Shown piece by piece: positions 51,533-60,383 of a stretch of DNA of 64,000 nucleotides (position 1 is the first letter of the stretch; each line of letters begins with the position of its first letter). The translations under genes were made by a program, and so were the position numbers. Below the pieces are notes generated by a model. The model was not told where the DNA came from. It did not search any database and worked only from the letters and a program-made list of their open reading frames with translations. The stretch is from Actinomadura sp. NBRC 104412 (GTDB taxonomy: Bacteria > Actinomycetota > Actinomycetes > Streptosporangiales > Streptosporangiaceae), in assembly GCF_030269515.1 (NCBI RefSeq), contig NZ_BSTM01000013.1, positions 1 to 64,000 on the forward strand, written 5' to 3'.

Positions 51533-51549
51533 GTTTCCGATGCGGAAAC
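51533..51549. promoter_or_regulatory. operator palindrome B (GTTTCC-N5-GGAAAC)
   Basis: GTTTCCGATGCGGAAAC, 7-bp arms around ATG. Spacing of 52 bases from site A is close to five helical turns, suited to cooperative binding. It also lies 126 bases upstream of msrB. Confidence 0.7.
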
Positions 51550-51674
51550 ACCCCCCACGGAGCGGCCCTCGGGGGGAATAAAGCCGGCCTGTGGGATGTC
51601 TGTATGTGCACGTCCAGGTGCGTTTCACCTGGTTTTCCACAGCTTCACTCTGAAGGGCCTGGGAAGGGGGAGGC

Positions 51675-52142
51675 ATGCCCCAGCAGACCCGCTACCACAA
51701 GAACCCGGAAGCCGTCTCGAGGCTCGACCCGGAGCAGTACCGCGTGACCCAGGAGGACGGCACCGAGCGTCCGTTCGCCAACGCCTACTGGGACAACCAC
51801 GAGCCCGGCATCTACGTCGACGTCGTGTCCGGCGAGCCGCTGTTCGCGTCGGTCGACAAGTACGACAGCCGCACCGGCTGGCCGAGCTTCACGAAGCCGA
51901 TCGCCGAGACGAACGTCGTCCAGCGCGAGGACTTCAGCCACGGGATGGTCCGTACGGAGGTCCGCTCGCGGCACGGGGACAGCCACCTCGGCCACGTCTT
52001 CGACGACGGCCCCCTGGACAAGGGCGGACTGCGCTACTGCATCAACTCCGCGTCGTTGCGGTTCATCCACCTCGACGACCTGGAGGACGAGGGGTACGGC
52101 GAATACCGCACCCTGTTCACTGGTGACACCGACGACGAGTAG
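51675..52142 (+). CDS. msrB: peptide-methionine (R)-S-oxide reductase MsrB
   Basis: 155 residues with the SelR fold: DNHEPGIYVDVVSGEPLFASVDKYDSRTGWPSF (about 35-67) and the catalytic Cys in RYCINSASLRFIH (about 118). The two CxxC zinc motifs of many MsrBs are absent, placing it in the zinc-free group. It reduces methionine-R-sulfoxide in proteins and is followed nine bases later by msrA, so both stereoisomers are repaired by one operon. Confidence 0.95.
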   Translation: MPQQTRYHKNPEAVSRLDPEQYRVTQEDGTERPFANAYWDNHEPGIYVDVVSGEPLFASVDKYDSRTGWPSFTKPIAETNVVQREDFSHGMVRTEVRSRHGDSHLGHVFDDGPLDKGGLRYCINSASLRFIHLDDLEDEGYGEYRTLFTGDTDDE

Positions 52143-52151
52143 GGAGACGAC

Positions 52152-52658
52152 GTGACCACCGAAAAGGCGATCCTCGCCGGCGGCTGCTTCTGGGGTATGC
52201 AGGAGCTGTTCCGCCACCAGCCCGGCGTCGTGTCCACGCGCGTCGGCTACAGCGGCGGCGACGTCCCGAACGCCACCTATCGCAACCACGGCACCCACGC
52301 GGAGTCGATCGAGGTCGTCTACGACCCCGAGAAGACCGACTTCCGCGAACTGCTGGAGTTCTTCTTCCAGGTGCACGACCCCACGACGAAGAACCGCCAG
52401 GGCAACGACATCGGCACCAGCTACCGCTCGGCGATCTTCTACACCAGCGACGAGCAGAAGCGGATCGCCGAGGAGACGATCGCCGACGTCGACGCCTCGG
52501 GCCTGTGGCCCGGCAAGGTCGTCACCGAGGTCGCCCCGGCCGGCGACTTCTGGGAGGCCGAGCCCGAGCACCAGGACTACCTGCAGAAGTACCCCAACGG
52601 CTACACCTGCCACTTCCCCCGTCCCGGGTGGAGGCTTCCGAAGCGGGCGAACGCCTGA
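52152..52658 (+). CDS. msrA: peptide-methionine (S)-S-oxide reductase MsrA
   Basis: 168 residues with the catalytic GGCFWGMQELF (Cys12), GVVSTRVGYSGGDVPNATYRNHGTHAESIEV and FFFQVHDPTTKNRQGNDIGTSYRSAIF, all diagnostic for MsrA. It reduces methionine-S-sulfoxide using thioredoxin. GTG or ATG usage is clear from GGGAGACGAC upstream. A strong terminator follows the stop. Confidence 0.95.
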   Translation: MTTEKAILAGGCFWGMQELFRHQPGVVSTRVGYSGGDVPNATYRNHGTHAESIEVVYDPEKTDFRELLEFFFQVHDPTTKNRQGNDIGTSYRSAIFYTSDEQKRIAEETIADVDASGLWPGKVVTEVAPAGDFWEAEPEHQDYLQKYPNGYTCHFPRPGWRLPKRANA

Positions 52659-52663
52659 CACTA

Positions 52664-52692
52664 CCGGCGCGCGGACCCCGTCCGCGCGCCGG
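52664..52692 (+). terminator. terminator of the msrBA operon
   Basis: A perfect 12-bp GC stem (CCGGCGCGCGGA, five-base loop, TCCGCGCGCCGG) starting six bases after the msrA stop. Confidence 0.75.
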
Positions 52693-52721
52693 CGCGTTAC
52701 CGGGGAAGGCAACCCGCACGA

Positions 52722-53087
52722 TCACGAGTGTCGACGAGCCCTCCTGAGGGCCGTCCCGGCCAGTGGGTGGAGGGCGGCCAGCAGCGGGACCAGCAGGGCC
52801 AGCGTCCACCTGAGCCCGACACCCTGCGCCGACCAGCCGATGAGGGCCGGGCCGAGCAGGATGCCCGAGTACGTCATGGTGGTGAAGCGGGAGAGAAGAC
52901 CCGCGGCTCCGGGGCCGGTGTCCTCGCCCTCGTGCCCGACCACGCTGAACAGCACGGGCAGCGGAGTGGCCAGGCCCAGGCCCATCACGGTGAACCCGGC
53001 GACGGTGAGGACGGGCCACGGGCTGATCACCGCGACGGCCAGGCCCGCGGCCCCGGTGATCGTGCCCACCCCGACGAGAAGCGCAGC
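52722..53087 (-). pseudogene. MFS transporter, C-terminal remnant
   Basis: About 120 residues from AALLVGVGTITGAAGLAVA to the normal stop at 52722, with four hydrophobic segments (GFTVMGLGLATPLPVLFSVVG, LLSRFTTMTYSGILLGPALIGW, LRWTLALLVPLLAAL), match the last third of a major-facilitator protein. The upstream two thirds are missing. At 53087 it abuts an unrelated sigma-factor fragment, marking a deletion. Confidence 0.75.
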
Positions 53088-53296
53088 CGGTCGTGGGCAC
53101 GGTTGCGCGCCGTCGTGGTCAGCCAGGCCCCGGGACGGCGCGGAACGCCGTCGCGGGGCCAGGTCCGCAACGCCTGGGCGAAAGCCTCCTGAGCGCACTC
53201 CTCGGCCAGGTCCCAATCACCGGTGGCCCGGATCAACGTGGCCACGACCCGGCCCCACTCCCGCCGGAACGCGTCCGCGACCCCCGCCTCGGTCAC
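53081..53296 (-). pseudogene. ECF sigma factor, N-terminal remnant (region 2)
   Basis: About 72 codons from GTG 53296: VADAFRREWGRVVATLIRATGDWDLAEECAQEAFAQALRTWP, then PGAWLTTTARNRAHDRLR, is sigma region 2 of the large ECF group that pairs with YCII proteins. Region 4 and the C-terminal extension are absent; the frame enters the MFS remnant at about 53081-53087. The partner YCII gene directly upstream is intact. Confidence 0.8.
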
Positions 53297-53303
53297 GTCC
53301 GGC

Positions 53304-53630
53304 TCACGCCTCCCAGAGAGGTCTGACCTCGATCGTCCCGAACCGGGCGGCCGGGTGCGCGGCGGCGATCTCGACAGCCTCGTCCAGGTCCTCGCACTCG
53401 ATCAGGTCGAACCCGGCGATCTGCTCCTTGGTCTCGGCGAAGGGCCCGTCCGACAGCAGCACCTCGCCGCCGCGCACCCGGACGGTGGTGGAATCCGCGA
53501 CCGGGCGCAGCCGCGACCCGAGTCTCCGCACGCCCCGCGCGTCCATCTCCTCGGCCCACGCCGTGGGCTCCGGGTCCTCCACGGTCGCCTCGACGGACTC
53601 GTCCACGCAGACCAGCATCAAGTACCGCAT
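53304..53630 (-). CDS. YCII-related (DGPF-domain) protein
   Basis: 108 residues from ATG 53630: MRYLMLVCVDESVEATV at the start and LLSDGPFAETKEQIAGFDLIECEDLDEAVEIAAAHPAARFGTIEVRPLW carry the DGPF and ferredoxin-like core of the family. Such genes precede ECF sigma factor genes in many actinobacteria and are thought to act with them. Here the sigma gene is broken eight bases downstream, leaving the YCII protein without its partner. Confidence 0.9.
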   Translation of the reverse strand: MRYLMLVCVDESVEATVEDPEPTAWAEEMDARGVRRLGSRLRPVADSTTVRVRGGEVLLSDGPFAETKEQIAGFDLIECEDLDEAVEIAAAHPAARFGTIEVRPLWEA

Positions 53631-53759
53631 CTCACCTCTCCGTTCCGTTCGCCGCGTCAACACGACGCCATGCCAACACGACGAACCGAGGCCCCGCCGA
53701 TGGACACTGCGAGGCACCGAGTTTCCCGGAACCTCCCGCTGGACGGGTTCTGGGTCGCG

Positions 53760-54359
53760 CTAGTCTCCGGATCGTCCCCGTCGATGCGGTCGAACAGCAG
53801 CTTGCGCGCCGCGGGACGGGTGCCGTTCGCGACGCAGGCCCGACACCGCGTTGTCCGTACCGCTGGACGCGGTGACCACCGAGAAACCCGCCGTTCCGAG
53901 GGTGAGCACTCCGTCGGACAGCGGCGTGCACCGCACCCCGCCCTTTCCCAGCATCGCGCGCTGGGCGCCGGGACCGATGACGGCGGTCATCCACGCACAG
54001 GGCCGTGCCGGGCGGTTCACCGCGAGCGTCACGGGACCCTCGCCGCTGTCCAGAGCCACCGTCTGGCCCGCGAAGGAGTCGATGTCGATGCCCCGGAGGA
54101 GGATGTTCCGGCGTGTCTGCCGGAGGCCCACCGCCGGGTCGATGTCCACGGGCAGGTTCTCCGCGGACATGATCGTGATCGAGGCGTTCCGGTGTGCGGG
54201 CTTGCCGAAGTACCGGTCCCCGACGATGCCCAGGTTCCGCCGCACCTCGATGCGATCGACCAGCTCGTCGTCCGGACCCGGCGCCGCGCCGTCCCCAGGC
54301 CGTCCCGCGTACCGATGCACAGGCGACACCAGCAGCTCGACCACCTCGACCGTCGTCAT
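53760..54359 (-). CDS. MOSC-domain protein, altered C-terminus
   Basis: 199 residues. MTTVEVVELLVSPVHRYAGRP, VGDRYFGKPAHRNASITIMSAENL, and RPARPCAWMTAVIGPGAQRAMLGKGGVRCTPLSDG with the conserved Cys (about 125) identify a MOSC sulfur-carrier domain as in molybdenum cofactor sulfurases and YiiM. The last ~30 residues are Arg/Gly-rich and unlike the family, suggesting a frameshift or deletion after VTASSG (about 53860). Confidence 0.8.
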   Translation of the reverse strand: MTTVEVVELLVSPVHRYAGRPGDGAAPGPDDELVDRIEVRRNLGIVGDRYFGKPAHRNASITIMSAENLPVDIDPAVGLRQTRRNILLRGIDIDSFAGQTVALDSGEGPVTLAVNRPARPCAWMTAVIGPGAQRAMLGKGGVRCTPLSDGVLTLGTAGFSVVTASSGTDNAVSGLRRERHPSRGAQAAVRPHRRGRSGD

Positions 54360-54437
54360 GGTCTCACTGTAGATGCCCAGGTGAACGCCCTTATCGACAG
54401 GCGAACGAGCGCCACGGCCCTCCGTGGCGGCGGCGCG

Positions 54438-55514
54438 TCACGGGCGGGCGTCGAGGCCGTCCGCTTTGGCCTTCTCGGCTTCCTGGCGGGCCTCGGCGGC
54501 CGCCTCCTGCGCCGCCCTGGCCACCTCGGCCGCGCGGTTCCGGGACGGTGCCTCAAGCGCCGCGGGTCCGGAGTCGTCCTCCCGCTCCTCGGCGTTCACC
54601 GCATCGTGCGGGGGCTCCTTCGGGCCCGTGCTTTCGCCGGTGTCCTCGGCGAACGCTCTGCTGACGCCCTGCAGCGCGTTGGTGACCTCGCTCGGGATCA
54701 CCCAGAAGGTGTTGCCCTTCCCCTTGGCGAGCTCGGGAAGCACCTGTAGGTACTGGTAGGCCAGCAGCTTGGGATCGGGATCGTTGCGGTGGATCGCGGT
54801 GAACACCCGGTCGATCGCCTGAGCCTGGCCGTCGGCCCGCAGGATGGCGGACTGCCGGGCACCCTCGGAGTTCAGGATGGCGCTCTGCTTCTCGCCCTCG
54901 GCGGTCAGGATCTTCGACTGCCGTACGCCCTCGGCGGTCAGGATCGCGGCCCGTTTGTCCCGCTCGGCCCGCATCTGCTTCTCCATGGCCTCCTTGATCG
55001 AGGGCGGCGGGTCGATCGCCTTGATCTCGACCCGGTTGACCCGGATCCCCCACTTGCCGCTCGCCTCGTCCAGCACGATGCGGAGCTGGCTGTTGATCTT
55101 CTCCCGCGAGGTGAGGCACTCCTCCAGGTCCATCGCGCCGATCACGTTGCGCAGCGTGGTCACCGTGAGCTGCTCGATGGCCTGGATGTAGTCCGCGATC
55201 TCGTACTCGGCCGCCCGCGGATCGGTCACCTGGAAGTACAGGACCGTGTCGATGCGCACCACCAGGTTGTCCTCGGTGATGACCGGCTGCGGCTCGAACG
55301 ACACCACCTGCTCACGGAGGTCGATCCGGGGCCGGACCTTGTCGACGAACGGCACCACGAAGTGCAGCCCGGCCTCCAGCGTCCGCAGATACCGGCCGAA
55401 GCGCTCCACGTTCTGGGCGCGCGCCTGCGGGACGATCCACACCGTCCGCAGCACGACGACGACCGCCACCACCGCAACGATCGCACCGATGACGGCTTGG
55501 GTCACAACGTCCAT
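54438..55514 (-). CDS. SPFH (stomatin/prohibitin-like) membrane protein
   Basis: 358 residues. One N-terminal membrane segment (IGAIVAVVAVVVVLRTVWIV), then the SPFH domain (ERFGRYLRTLEAGLHFVVPFVDKVRPRIDLREQ) and a long coiled coil (about 190-250) with three repeats of ILTAEGxxQS type. The acidic, Ala-rich C-terminal extension of about 70 residues is longer than in typical slipins. SPFH proteins form membrane scaffolds; the NfeD gene upstream is their usual partner and overlaps by 13 bases. Confidence 0.9.
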   Translation of the reverse strand: MDVVTQAVIGAIVAVVAVVVVLRTVWIVPQARAQNVERFGRYLRTLEAGLHFVVPFVDKVRPRIDLREQVVSFEPQPVITEDNLVVRIDTVLYFQVTDPRAAEYEIADYIQAIEQLTVTTLRNVIGAMDLEECLTSREKINSQLRIVLDEASGKWGIRVNRVEIKAIDPPPSIKEAMEKQMRAERDKRAAILTAEGVRQSKILTAEGEKQSAILNSEGARQSAILRADGQAQAIDRVFTAIHRNDPDPKLLAYQYLQVLPELAKGKGNTFWVIPSEVTNALQGVSRAFAEDTGESTGPKEPPHDAVNAEEREDDSGPAALEAPSRNRAAEVARAAQEAAAEARQEAEKAKADGLDARP

Positions 55515-55957
55515 AACGGTTCCTCTCGTGGGTGCACGAGGGCGGTCGCGCCCTCGATGGCGAGAACGTCGACGCGGGCACCCTCGGGAATGACGACACC
55601 GAGGTCGGGCGCGAACGGCCGCGCGGACCACTCCTCGCCGCCGATGCGCACCAGGCCCGAATGCCTGGTCACCTCGGTGAGCGCCACGGCCTCCCGCCCC
55701 ACCAGCGCCGCGGCGCCCGACTTGAGCACCGGAGGCCGCCGCACATGGCGGAGAGCGAACGGGCGGACGACACCGAGCCCGGCCGCCGACGTCGCGCCGA
55801 ACACGGCGATCTGCACGCCTACCGGAAGCCCGACCGCGCTCGCCACGCATGCGGCCGCGGCGGCGACCGCCAGCAGTCCAAGGCCGAAGGTGAAGGTCAG
55901 CACCTCGGCGACCGCGAAGAAGCCGGCGATGATCAGCCAGACGACCCACGCCTCCAT
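55502..55957 (-). CDS. NfeD-like membrane protein
   Basis: 151 residues: three hydrophobic segments (VVWLIIAGFFAVAEVLTFTFGLGLLAVAAAAACVASAVGL, VQIAVFGATSAAGLGVV) followed by a soluble OB-fold domain with LVGREAVALTEVTRHSGLVRIGGEEWSARP and GARVDVLAIEGATALVHP. This is the short NfeD class without a protease domain, which works with SPFH proteins. Translationally coupled to the SPFH gene. Confidence 0.9.
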   Translation of the reverse strand: MEAWVVWLIIAGFFAVAEVLTFTFGLGLLAVAAAAACVASAVGLPVGVQIAVFGATSAAGLGVVRPFALRHVRRPPVLKSGAAALVGREAVALTEVTRHSGLVRIGGEEWSARPFAPDLGVVIPEGARVDVLAIEGATALVHPREEPLWTL

Positions 55958-56181
55958 TGGCGTCTCCTTGCGGGCAGGCAGTCGTTGTGCCCTTCTCTCA
56001 CCGTATCTCCGTTGAAGGCGCCTGAACCATCGGCGCGGTCGTCGGCGTGCAGGCGAAGGAGCGCGGCCGGCAGCGGGTGGCGTCGTGCGGTACGAGTGTG
56101 GGTTCGGTGGGGCGGCGTGCCGGACTGTCGGCAGGGCGTGCGCTTGCGCTGGTGTACGGGGACTGGTCTACTGGCGGTTCC

Positions 56182-56748
56182 ATGGGAACGGCCGCCTCAC
56201 CTCAGCGTTCGCGTAGCCCGGAGCAGACCCGCAAAGCGATCACCGAGGCCCTGCTGGACCTCCTGCGCGAGTCCGGGCGGGTGCCGACCGCCGCCGCGAT
56301 CGCCACCCGGGCCGGCGTGTCCCGCCGGAGCGTCTTCGTCCATTTCTCCGATCTGGACGAGTTGTACGTGGAGGCCGGGCGCCGCCAGGCCGAGCGGCTG
56401 CTCGCCACGGTGGAGCCGATCGACCCCGCCCGTCCGCTTCCCGAGCGCATCGCCCGGTTCGTCGACCAGCTCGAGCGGGTGTACGAGACCATGACGCCGG
56501 TCCGGCGGGTGGCGCTCGCGGCATCCACCTCCCCGGTGGTGTCCGGGCTGATCAACGAGGGCGACGAGTGGCTGCGGGGCATGCTCGCGGAGGTGTTCGC
56601 GGCGGAGTTCTCCGGACGGGACCCGCTGCTTCCCGACATCGTGGACGCCGCCGTGAGCTGGGGCGCCTGGTACCACTTGCGGCGGCTGAGCGCGGAGGAC
56701 AGGCGGCGCTGCTTCCGCGAACTGCTCGGCAGGCTGCTAGCCGCCTGA
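56182..56748 (+). CDS. TetR-family regulator
   Basis: 188 residues from ATG 56182. HTH: TRKAITEALLDLLRESGRVPTAAAIATRAGVSRRSVFVHFSDLDELYVEAG. The ligand domain is all-helical. The two 17-bp palindromes at 56839 and 60384, in front of the metallo-hydrolase and between the DUF3068 and MFS genes, are the best candidates for its operators. None lies before its own start, so autoregulation would have to act through other sequence. Confidence 0.9.
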   Translation: MGTAASPQRSRSPEQTRKAITEALLDLLRESGRVPTAAAIATRAGVSRRSVFVHFSDLDELYVEAGRRQAERLLATVEPIDPARPLPERIARFVDQLERVYETMTPVRRVALAASTSPVVSGLINEGDEWLRGMLAEVFAAEFSGRDPLLPDIVDAAVSWGAWYHLRRLSAEDRRRCFRELLGRLLAA

Positions 56749-56838
56749 TCGCCGTCGTCGGGCGCCGGGCCGCGGCCTCCTTGTCCGTCGGCCCGTCCAC
56801 GTGTCTCCCGAGATCGTTTCCATCGCGCACTGGCATCT

Positions 56839-56855
56839 TTGCACTCTGAGTGCAA
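56839..56855. promoter_or_regulatory. TetR-type operator, copy 1
   Basis: TTGCACTCTGAGTGCAA, perfect 8-bp arms around T, ending ten bases before the first ATG of the metallo-hydrolase gene. Identical arms recur at 60384. Confidence 0.8.
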
Positions 56856-56865
56856 TAGTGTGGTC

Positions 56866-58104
56866 ATGCTGATGCGGTATGCGGAACGGATGTGGCATGG
56901 CGAGGCCCGCATGGAAGGGCTTCTCAACGGCGACCTACCTCAGGGAGTGGCATTCGACATCGCCGACGGCATCGCCGTGGTGCCCACGTTCGCGAACGTC
57001 ATCGTCTTGGCGACGGACGAGGGCCTGGTGCTCTTCGACACCGGGGCCCCGAACACGGCCAGGCGCAATCATCGGGCCATTCGAGCCTGGCGGGACGATC
57101 CCGTTCGATATGCGATCTACTCGCACGGGCACATCGACCATGTCCTCGGTCTCGGCCCCTTCGACGAGGAGGCCGACCGGAACGGCCGGGAACGCCCCGT
57201 CGTCGTCGCGCACGAGGCGGTCAAGGACAGATTCGACCGCTATACCTTGACCAGGGACTACAACCAGGTGGTCAACGCGCGGCAGTTCGCGAACCCGAAG
57301 TTCCGCTGGCCCGAGACCTTCAGATATCCCGACCTCACCTATCGCGACGACCACCGGCTGCGCGTCGGCGGACTCACCTTCGAGTTGCATCACGCGCGGG
57401 GCGAGACCGACGACCACACCTGGGCCTACGTTCCCGAACGGGACCTTCTGCTGGCCGGTGACCTGTTCATCTGGAACTCGCCCAACTGCGGGAACCCGCA
57501 GAAGGTCCAGCGTTATCCGGCCGAGTGGGCCGCGGCGCTGAGGGCGATGGCCGAACTGGACGCATCGCTTCTGCTCCCAGGGCACGGCGTCCCCATCGCC
57601 GGGAAGGACCGCGTCCGGACGGCGTTGACCGATGTGGCGGAATACCTGGAATCGCTGGTGTCCCAGACCCTGGAGCTGATGAACGGCGGCGCGCGCCTTT
57701 CCGAGATCATCCATACCGTTCGCGCTCCGGAGCACCTGGCCGCCAAGCCCTACCTGCGGGCGGCCTACGACGAGCCGGAATTCATCGTCCGCAACATCTG
57801 GCGCCTCTACGGCGGGTGGTGGGACGGCGATCCGGCCTCGCTCAAACCGCCTCGATCGGACCGGCTCGCCTCGGTGCTGGCGGAACTCGCCGGCGGCCCG
57901 CACGATCTCGCCGAACGCGCCCGCCGGGCGCTGGAGGAGGACTCCGAACCGCGGCTCGCGGCCTCCCTCATCGAATTGGCCCGGCAGGCCGCGCCGGAGG
58001 ACGATGCCATCAAGGACGCCTACCGCCACATTTTCTCCGCGCTCTCCCAGTCGGCCACGTCCCTGATGACCCGGGGCATCTATCTGGCCGCCGCCAACGG
58101 CTGA
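56866..58104 (+). CDS. metallo-beta-lactamase-fold alkylsulfatase-like hydrolase
   Basis: 412 residues from ATG 56866; ATG 56872 is an alternative, and the very short distance to the operator suggests a near-leaderless mRNA. The MBL metal site is SHGHIDHVLG (about 88-97) with LLAGDLFIWNSPN and LLLPGHGVPI. The C-terminal part (FIVRNIWRLYGGWWDGDPASLKPP onward) is the alkylsulfatase dimerisation domain. No signal peptide. It probably hydrolyses a sulfate ester or similar bond under TetR control. Confidence 0.85.
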   Translation: MLMRYAERMWHGEARMEGLLNGDLPQGVAFDIADGIAVVPTFANVIVLATDEGLVLFDTGAPNTARRNHRAIRAWRDDPVRYAIYSHGHIDHVLGLGPFDEEADRNGRERPVVVAHEAVKDRFDRYTLTRDYNQVVNARQFANPKFRWPETFRYPDLTYRDDHRLRVGGLTFELHHARGETDDHTWAYVPERDLLLAGDLFIWNSPNCGNPQKVQRYPAEWAAALRAMAELDASLLLPGHGVPIAGKDRVRTALTDVAEYLESLVSQTLELMNGGARLSEIIHTVRAPEHLAAKPYLRAAYDEPEFIVRNIWRLYGGWWDGDPASLKPPRSDRLASVLAELAGGPHDLAERARRALEEDSEPRLAASLIELARQAAPEDDAIKDAYRHIFSALSQSATSLMTRGIYLAAANG

Positions 58105-58109
58105 ATCGG

Positions 58110-58158
58110 AATGCGCCCTCCCCCGCGTCCCGAGTACGGACGCCGGGGAGGGCGCATT
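58110..58158. terminator. strong bidirectional terminator
   Basis: A 21-bp stem with one mismatch (arms 58110-58130 and 58138-58158, loop CGAGTAC) flanked by AAT and ATTTCTTC, between two convergent genes. Confidence 0.85.
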
Positions 58159-58184
58159 TCTTCGCTACCGGGCCTTCGCCCAGA

Positions 58185-59303
58185 TCACCGGCTCGTGAGC
58201 TTGATCCGCTCGACGTTGGGCACGACCGGCTCGTCCGCGAGAAGCCAGCGGAACAGGACCCATCCTTCGGGATGGCCGCTGGTGTCGAGCCAGTTCGGCG
58301 ACCCGGGGTCGGTCCCGGACACCACGACACGGACCTTTCCGTCGGCCTCGGGCGTCGCGGTACGGCCGTTGAGCGCCGTCCGCCGGGTCCGGTGGTCCAG
58401 GGACTGCCCCCATCGGTTGGCCAGGTGAACGCCCCAGTAACGGCATTCCGGAGGCTCCACGTCGATGAGCAGCGCCTCGTCTTCGCCGAGCCGGTACCAG
58501 CAGGCGAGGTAGTCGTTGTCCGGCGTCCTGTAGGGACCGTGCTCCCCTATCTGGACGAATCGGTTCGGTGTTGCGCGCAACGTCTCGACCCGTTGGACCG
58601 CCAGCGATGTCGCCGCCTGGACGAACATGGCGGCCGTACGCACGGCACGCGCGAAGCCGAGGTCGTCCAACGGTGGATCAGGGGGCGGGTCGTCCAGCGC
58701 CTCGATCCGGTATTCGGCGGGGACCTCGGTCCGGCGGTCGAGGAAGTACTGCCGGACGATCACCGCCCGCGAGCCCGTGTCGATGCGGAGCCAGTTCCCC
58801 GGCACCTCCTCGGGTGACAGGATCACCTCGAAGTCACCGTCCGGCGAGAAGTGCATGTCCCGGTCGGACAGGTTGACCAGCCGGGTCGTCGCGTCCCGGC
58901 CCAACGCGGAGTACACGCAGAACGACAGGTAGGTGCAGGTCCCCCGGTTCCCGTGGATCCGGTAACGCGGGCTCCTGCCGAGCACCGCGATGTCGTAGTC
59001 GGTGTCGGGATTGTCGAAGAAGAACTTGCGCACCGGTGTGACGCCCGGCAAGAACACCGGATGGCGGGATCGCCGCAGCGCCGCCCGCTCGAACTGGTCG
59101 GCCAGGACGTTGAGGATGTGGCCGAAGCCCTCCGCCACATCGGCGGCGGGCACGCCGTCCGCCAGGCTCGTCACCACCTCGCCCGTCTCGGCGAGCGTGT
59201 CGAGCAGCTCCCGCCAGGCCGCCACGCTTTCGAGGGGACGGGAGCCGTTCGGGGCATGTGAGCCCGCCTCGGCCGGAGACGGCTCGGTACGTCGCGCGGT
59301 CAT
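58185..59303 (-). CDS. DUF1214-domain protein
   Basis: 372 residues. The C-terminal region contains LACWYRLGEDEALLIDVEPPECRYWGVHLANRWGQSLDHRTRR, NGRTATPEADGKVRVVVSGTDPGSPNWLDTSGHPEGWVLFRWLL, the signature of DUF1214 proteins. The N-terminal half carries PRYRIHGNRGTCTYLSFCVYSALG and DGDFEVILSPEE. No signal or membrane segment. Its start overlaps the DUF3068 stop (ATGA). Function not established; co-regulation with a hydrolase and transporter suggests a role in handling an amphiphilic compound. Confidence 0.8.
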   Translation of the reverse strand: MTARRTEPSPAEAGSHAPNGSRPLESVAAWRELLDTLAETGEVVTSLADGVPAADVAEGFGHILNVLADQFERAALRRSRHPVFLPGVTPVRKFFFDNPDTDYDIAVLGRSPRYRIHGNRGTCTYLSFCVYSALGRDATTRLVNLSDRDMHFSPDGDFEVILSPEEVPGNWLRIDTGSRAVIVRQYFLDRRTEVPAEYRIEALDDPPPDPPLDDLGFARAVRTAAMFVQAATSLAVQRVETLRATPNRFVQIGEHGPYRTPDNDYLACWYRLGEDEALLIDVEPPECRYWGVHLANRWGQSLDHRTRRTALNGRTATPEADGKVRVVVSGTDPGSPNWLDTSGHPEGWVLFRWLLADEPVVPNVERIKLTSR

Positions 59304-60313
59304 GCGTGCTCCTTGAGGTCGGTCTCGCGCGTGGGCGCGGAGGCGGCCACCGGACGGCCACCCCGCCGGGAACGAGCCGCCAGGTACACCGCCAGAACGG
59401 CCGTGCCGAGTACGGCCGCGGCCAGGGGCAGGATCGTCCGGATCAGCGCGATCTTGCGGGCGGTCCTGTCCGCCCGGATCGCCCGGTCCCGCCGGTCGGC
59501 CTCGGACAGCCGGAACGTGAGATCGCCGACGACCAGCCGATCGACCCCGTCCTTGGTGCGGAGGACGGTCTTGCTCTGCTGGCGCTGGTCGATCCGGGTG
59601 CCGGTGCGCGGGTCGACCCACACCGTGAGCGTCCCCTCGTAGACCCGGTCCACCTCGATGTCACCGCGTCCGGCGTCATAGCCGGGGAATCCCGCGCGGA
59701 GCCCGTCCAGGCCGAGCAGCGACACCGGAACCCGGGTCGGCGCCGAGGCGAGCACCGTCGGTTCGACGCGCTGGACGAACCGGTACACGGTGACGCCGTG
59801 GATCCGCTCGACACCGGCGAAGGTCATCGCGCGGCTCGTGCGGGTCTTGGCGTCGAAGACGTGATAGGTCCGCTTCTGCACGCCGATCGGCCAGAACGGC
59901 CCGATCCCCGTTTGCCTGACCCCGGTGTCGCCGTCGACGGCGGCGCCCCGGATGTTGTACAGCCGCGCCGTCCGGCGGTCGAAGGCCACCCGCTGCGACT
60001 GGAGCTCGAGCTCCGCGCCGGTGGTGGCGTCCCCGATCCAGGTGAACGAGTCCCAGACGGCGATCCTGTCGTCGCTGGCACGGACATCGCCCCGCACGGT
60101 GTTCACGGCGGTGATCCGTGCGCCGCGCCTGACGGTGAGGGCCGTGGTGTCCAGGTATGTGGCGTTGGTGGCGTGCAGCCGCGTCACCTGGTGAATGTTC
60201 GCGGGCGCGGTGATGATCTGCGGTGCCACGTGGAAGCGCAGCAGCGGCGCGAGGGTGAGCAGGAAGGCACCACCCGTGACGGTCACCGGGCCGAAAGCGC
60301 GCGCCGCCCTCAT
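59300..60313 (-). CDS. DUF3068 (PorA-family-like) membrane protein
   Basis: 337 residues from ATG 60313. An N-terminal membrane anchor (VTVTGGAFLLTLAPLLRF) is followed by a long extracytoplasmic beta-rich domain (LHATNATYLDTTALTVRRGARITAVNTVRGDV, YNIRGAAVDGDTG, FWPIGVQKRTYHVFDAKT) and a C-terminal membrane helix (TILPLAAAVLGTAVLAVYLAA) with a short basic tail. This matches DUF3068, an actinobacterial cell-envelope family. It is divergent from the MFS gene, with the second TetR-type operator in between. Confidence 0.85.
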   Translation of the reverse strand: MRAARAFGPVTVTGGAFLLTLAPLLRFHVAPQIITAPANIHQVTRLHATNATYLDTTALTVRRGARITAVNTVRGDVRASDDRIAVWDSFTWIGDATTGAELELQSQRVAFDRRTARLYNIRGAAVDGDTGVRQTGIGPFWPIGVQKRTYHVFDAKTRTSRAMTFAGVERIHGVTVYRFVQRVEPTVLASAPTRVPVSLLGLDGLRAGFPGYDAGRGDIEVDRVYEGTLTVWVDPRTGTRIDQRQQSKTVLRTKDGVDRLVVGDLTFRLSEADRRDRAIRADRTARKIALIRTILPLAAAVLGTAVLAVYLAARSRRGGRPVAASAPTRETDLKEHA

Positions 60314-60383
60314 CCCGGTCTCCCCTCGCGGCGGCCGGCCCGTTCCCCGGTCGTGAGCTCGGATCTCGACATGAAAACGACTA

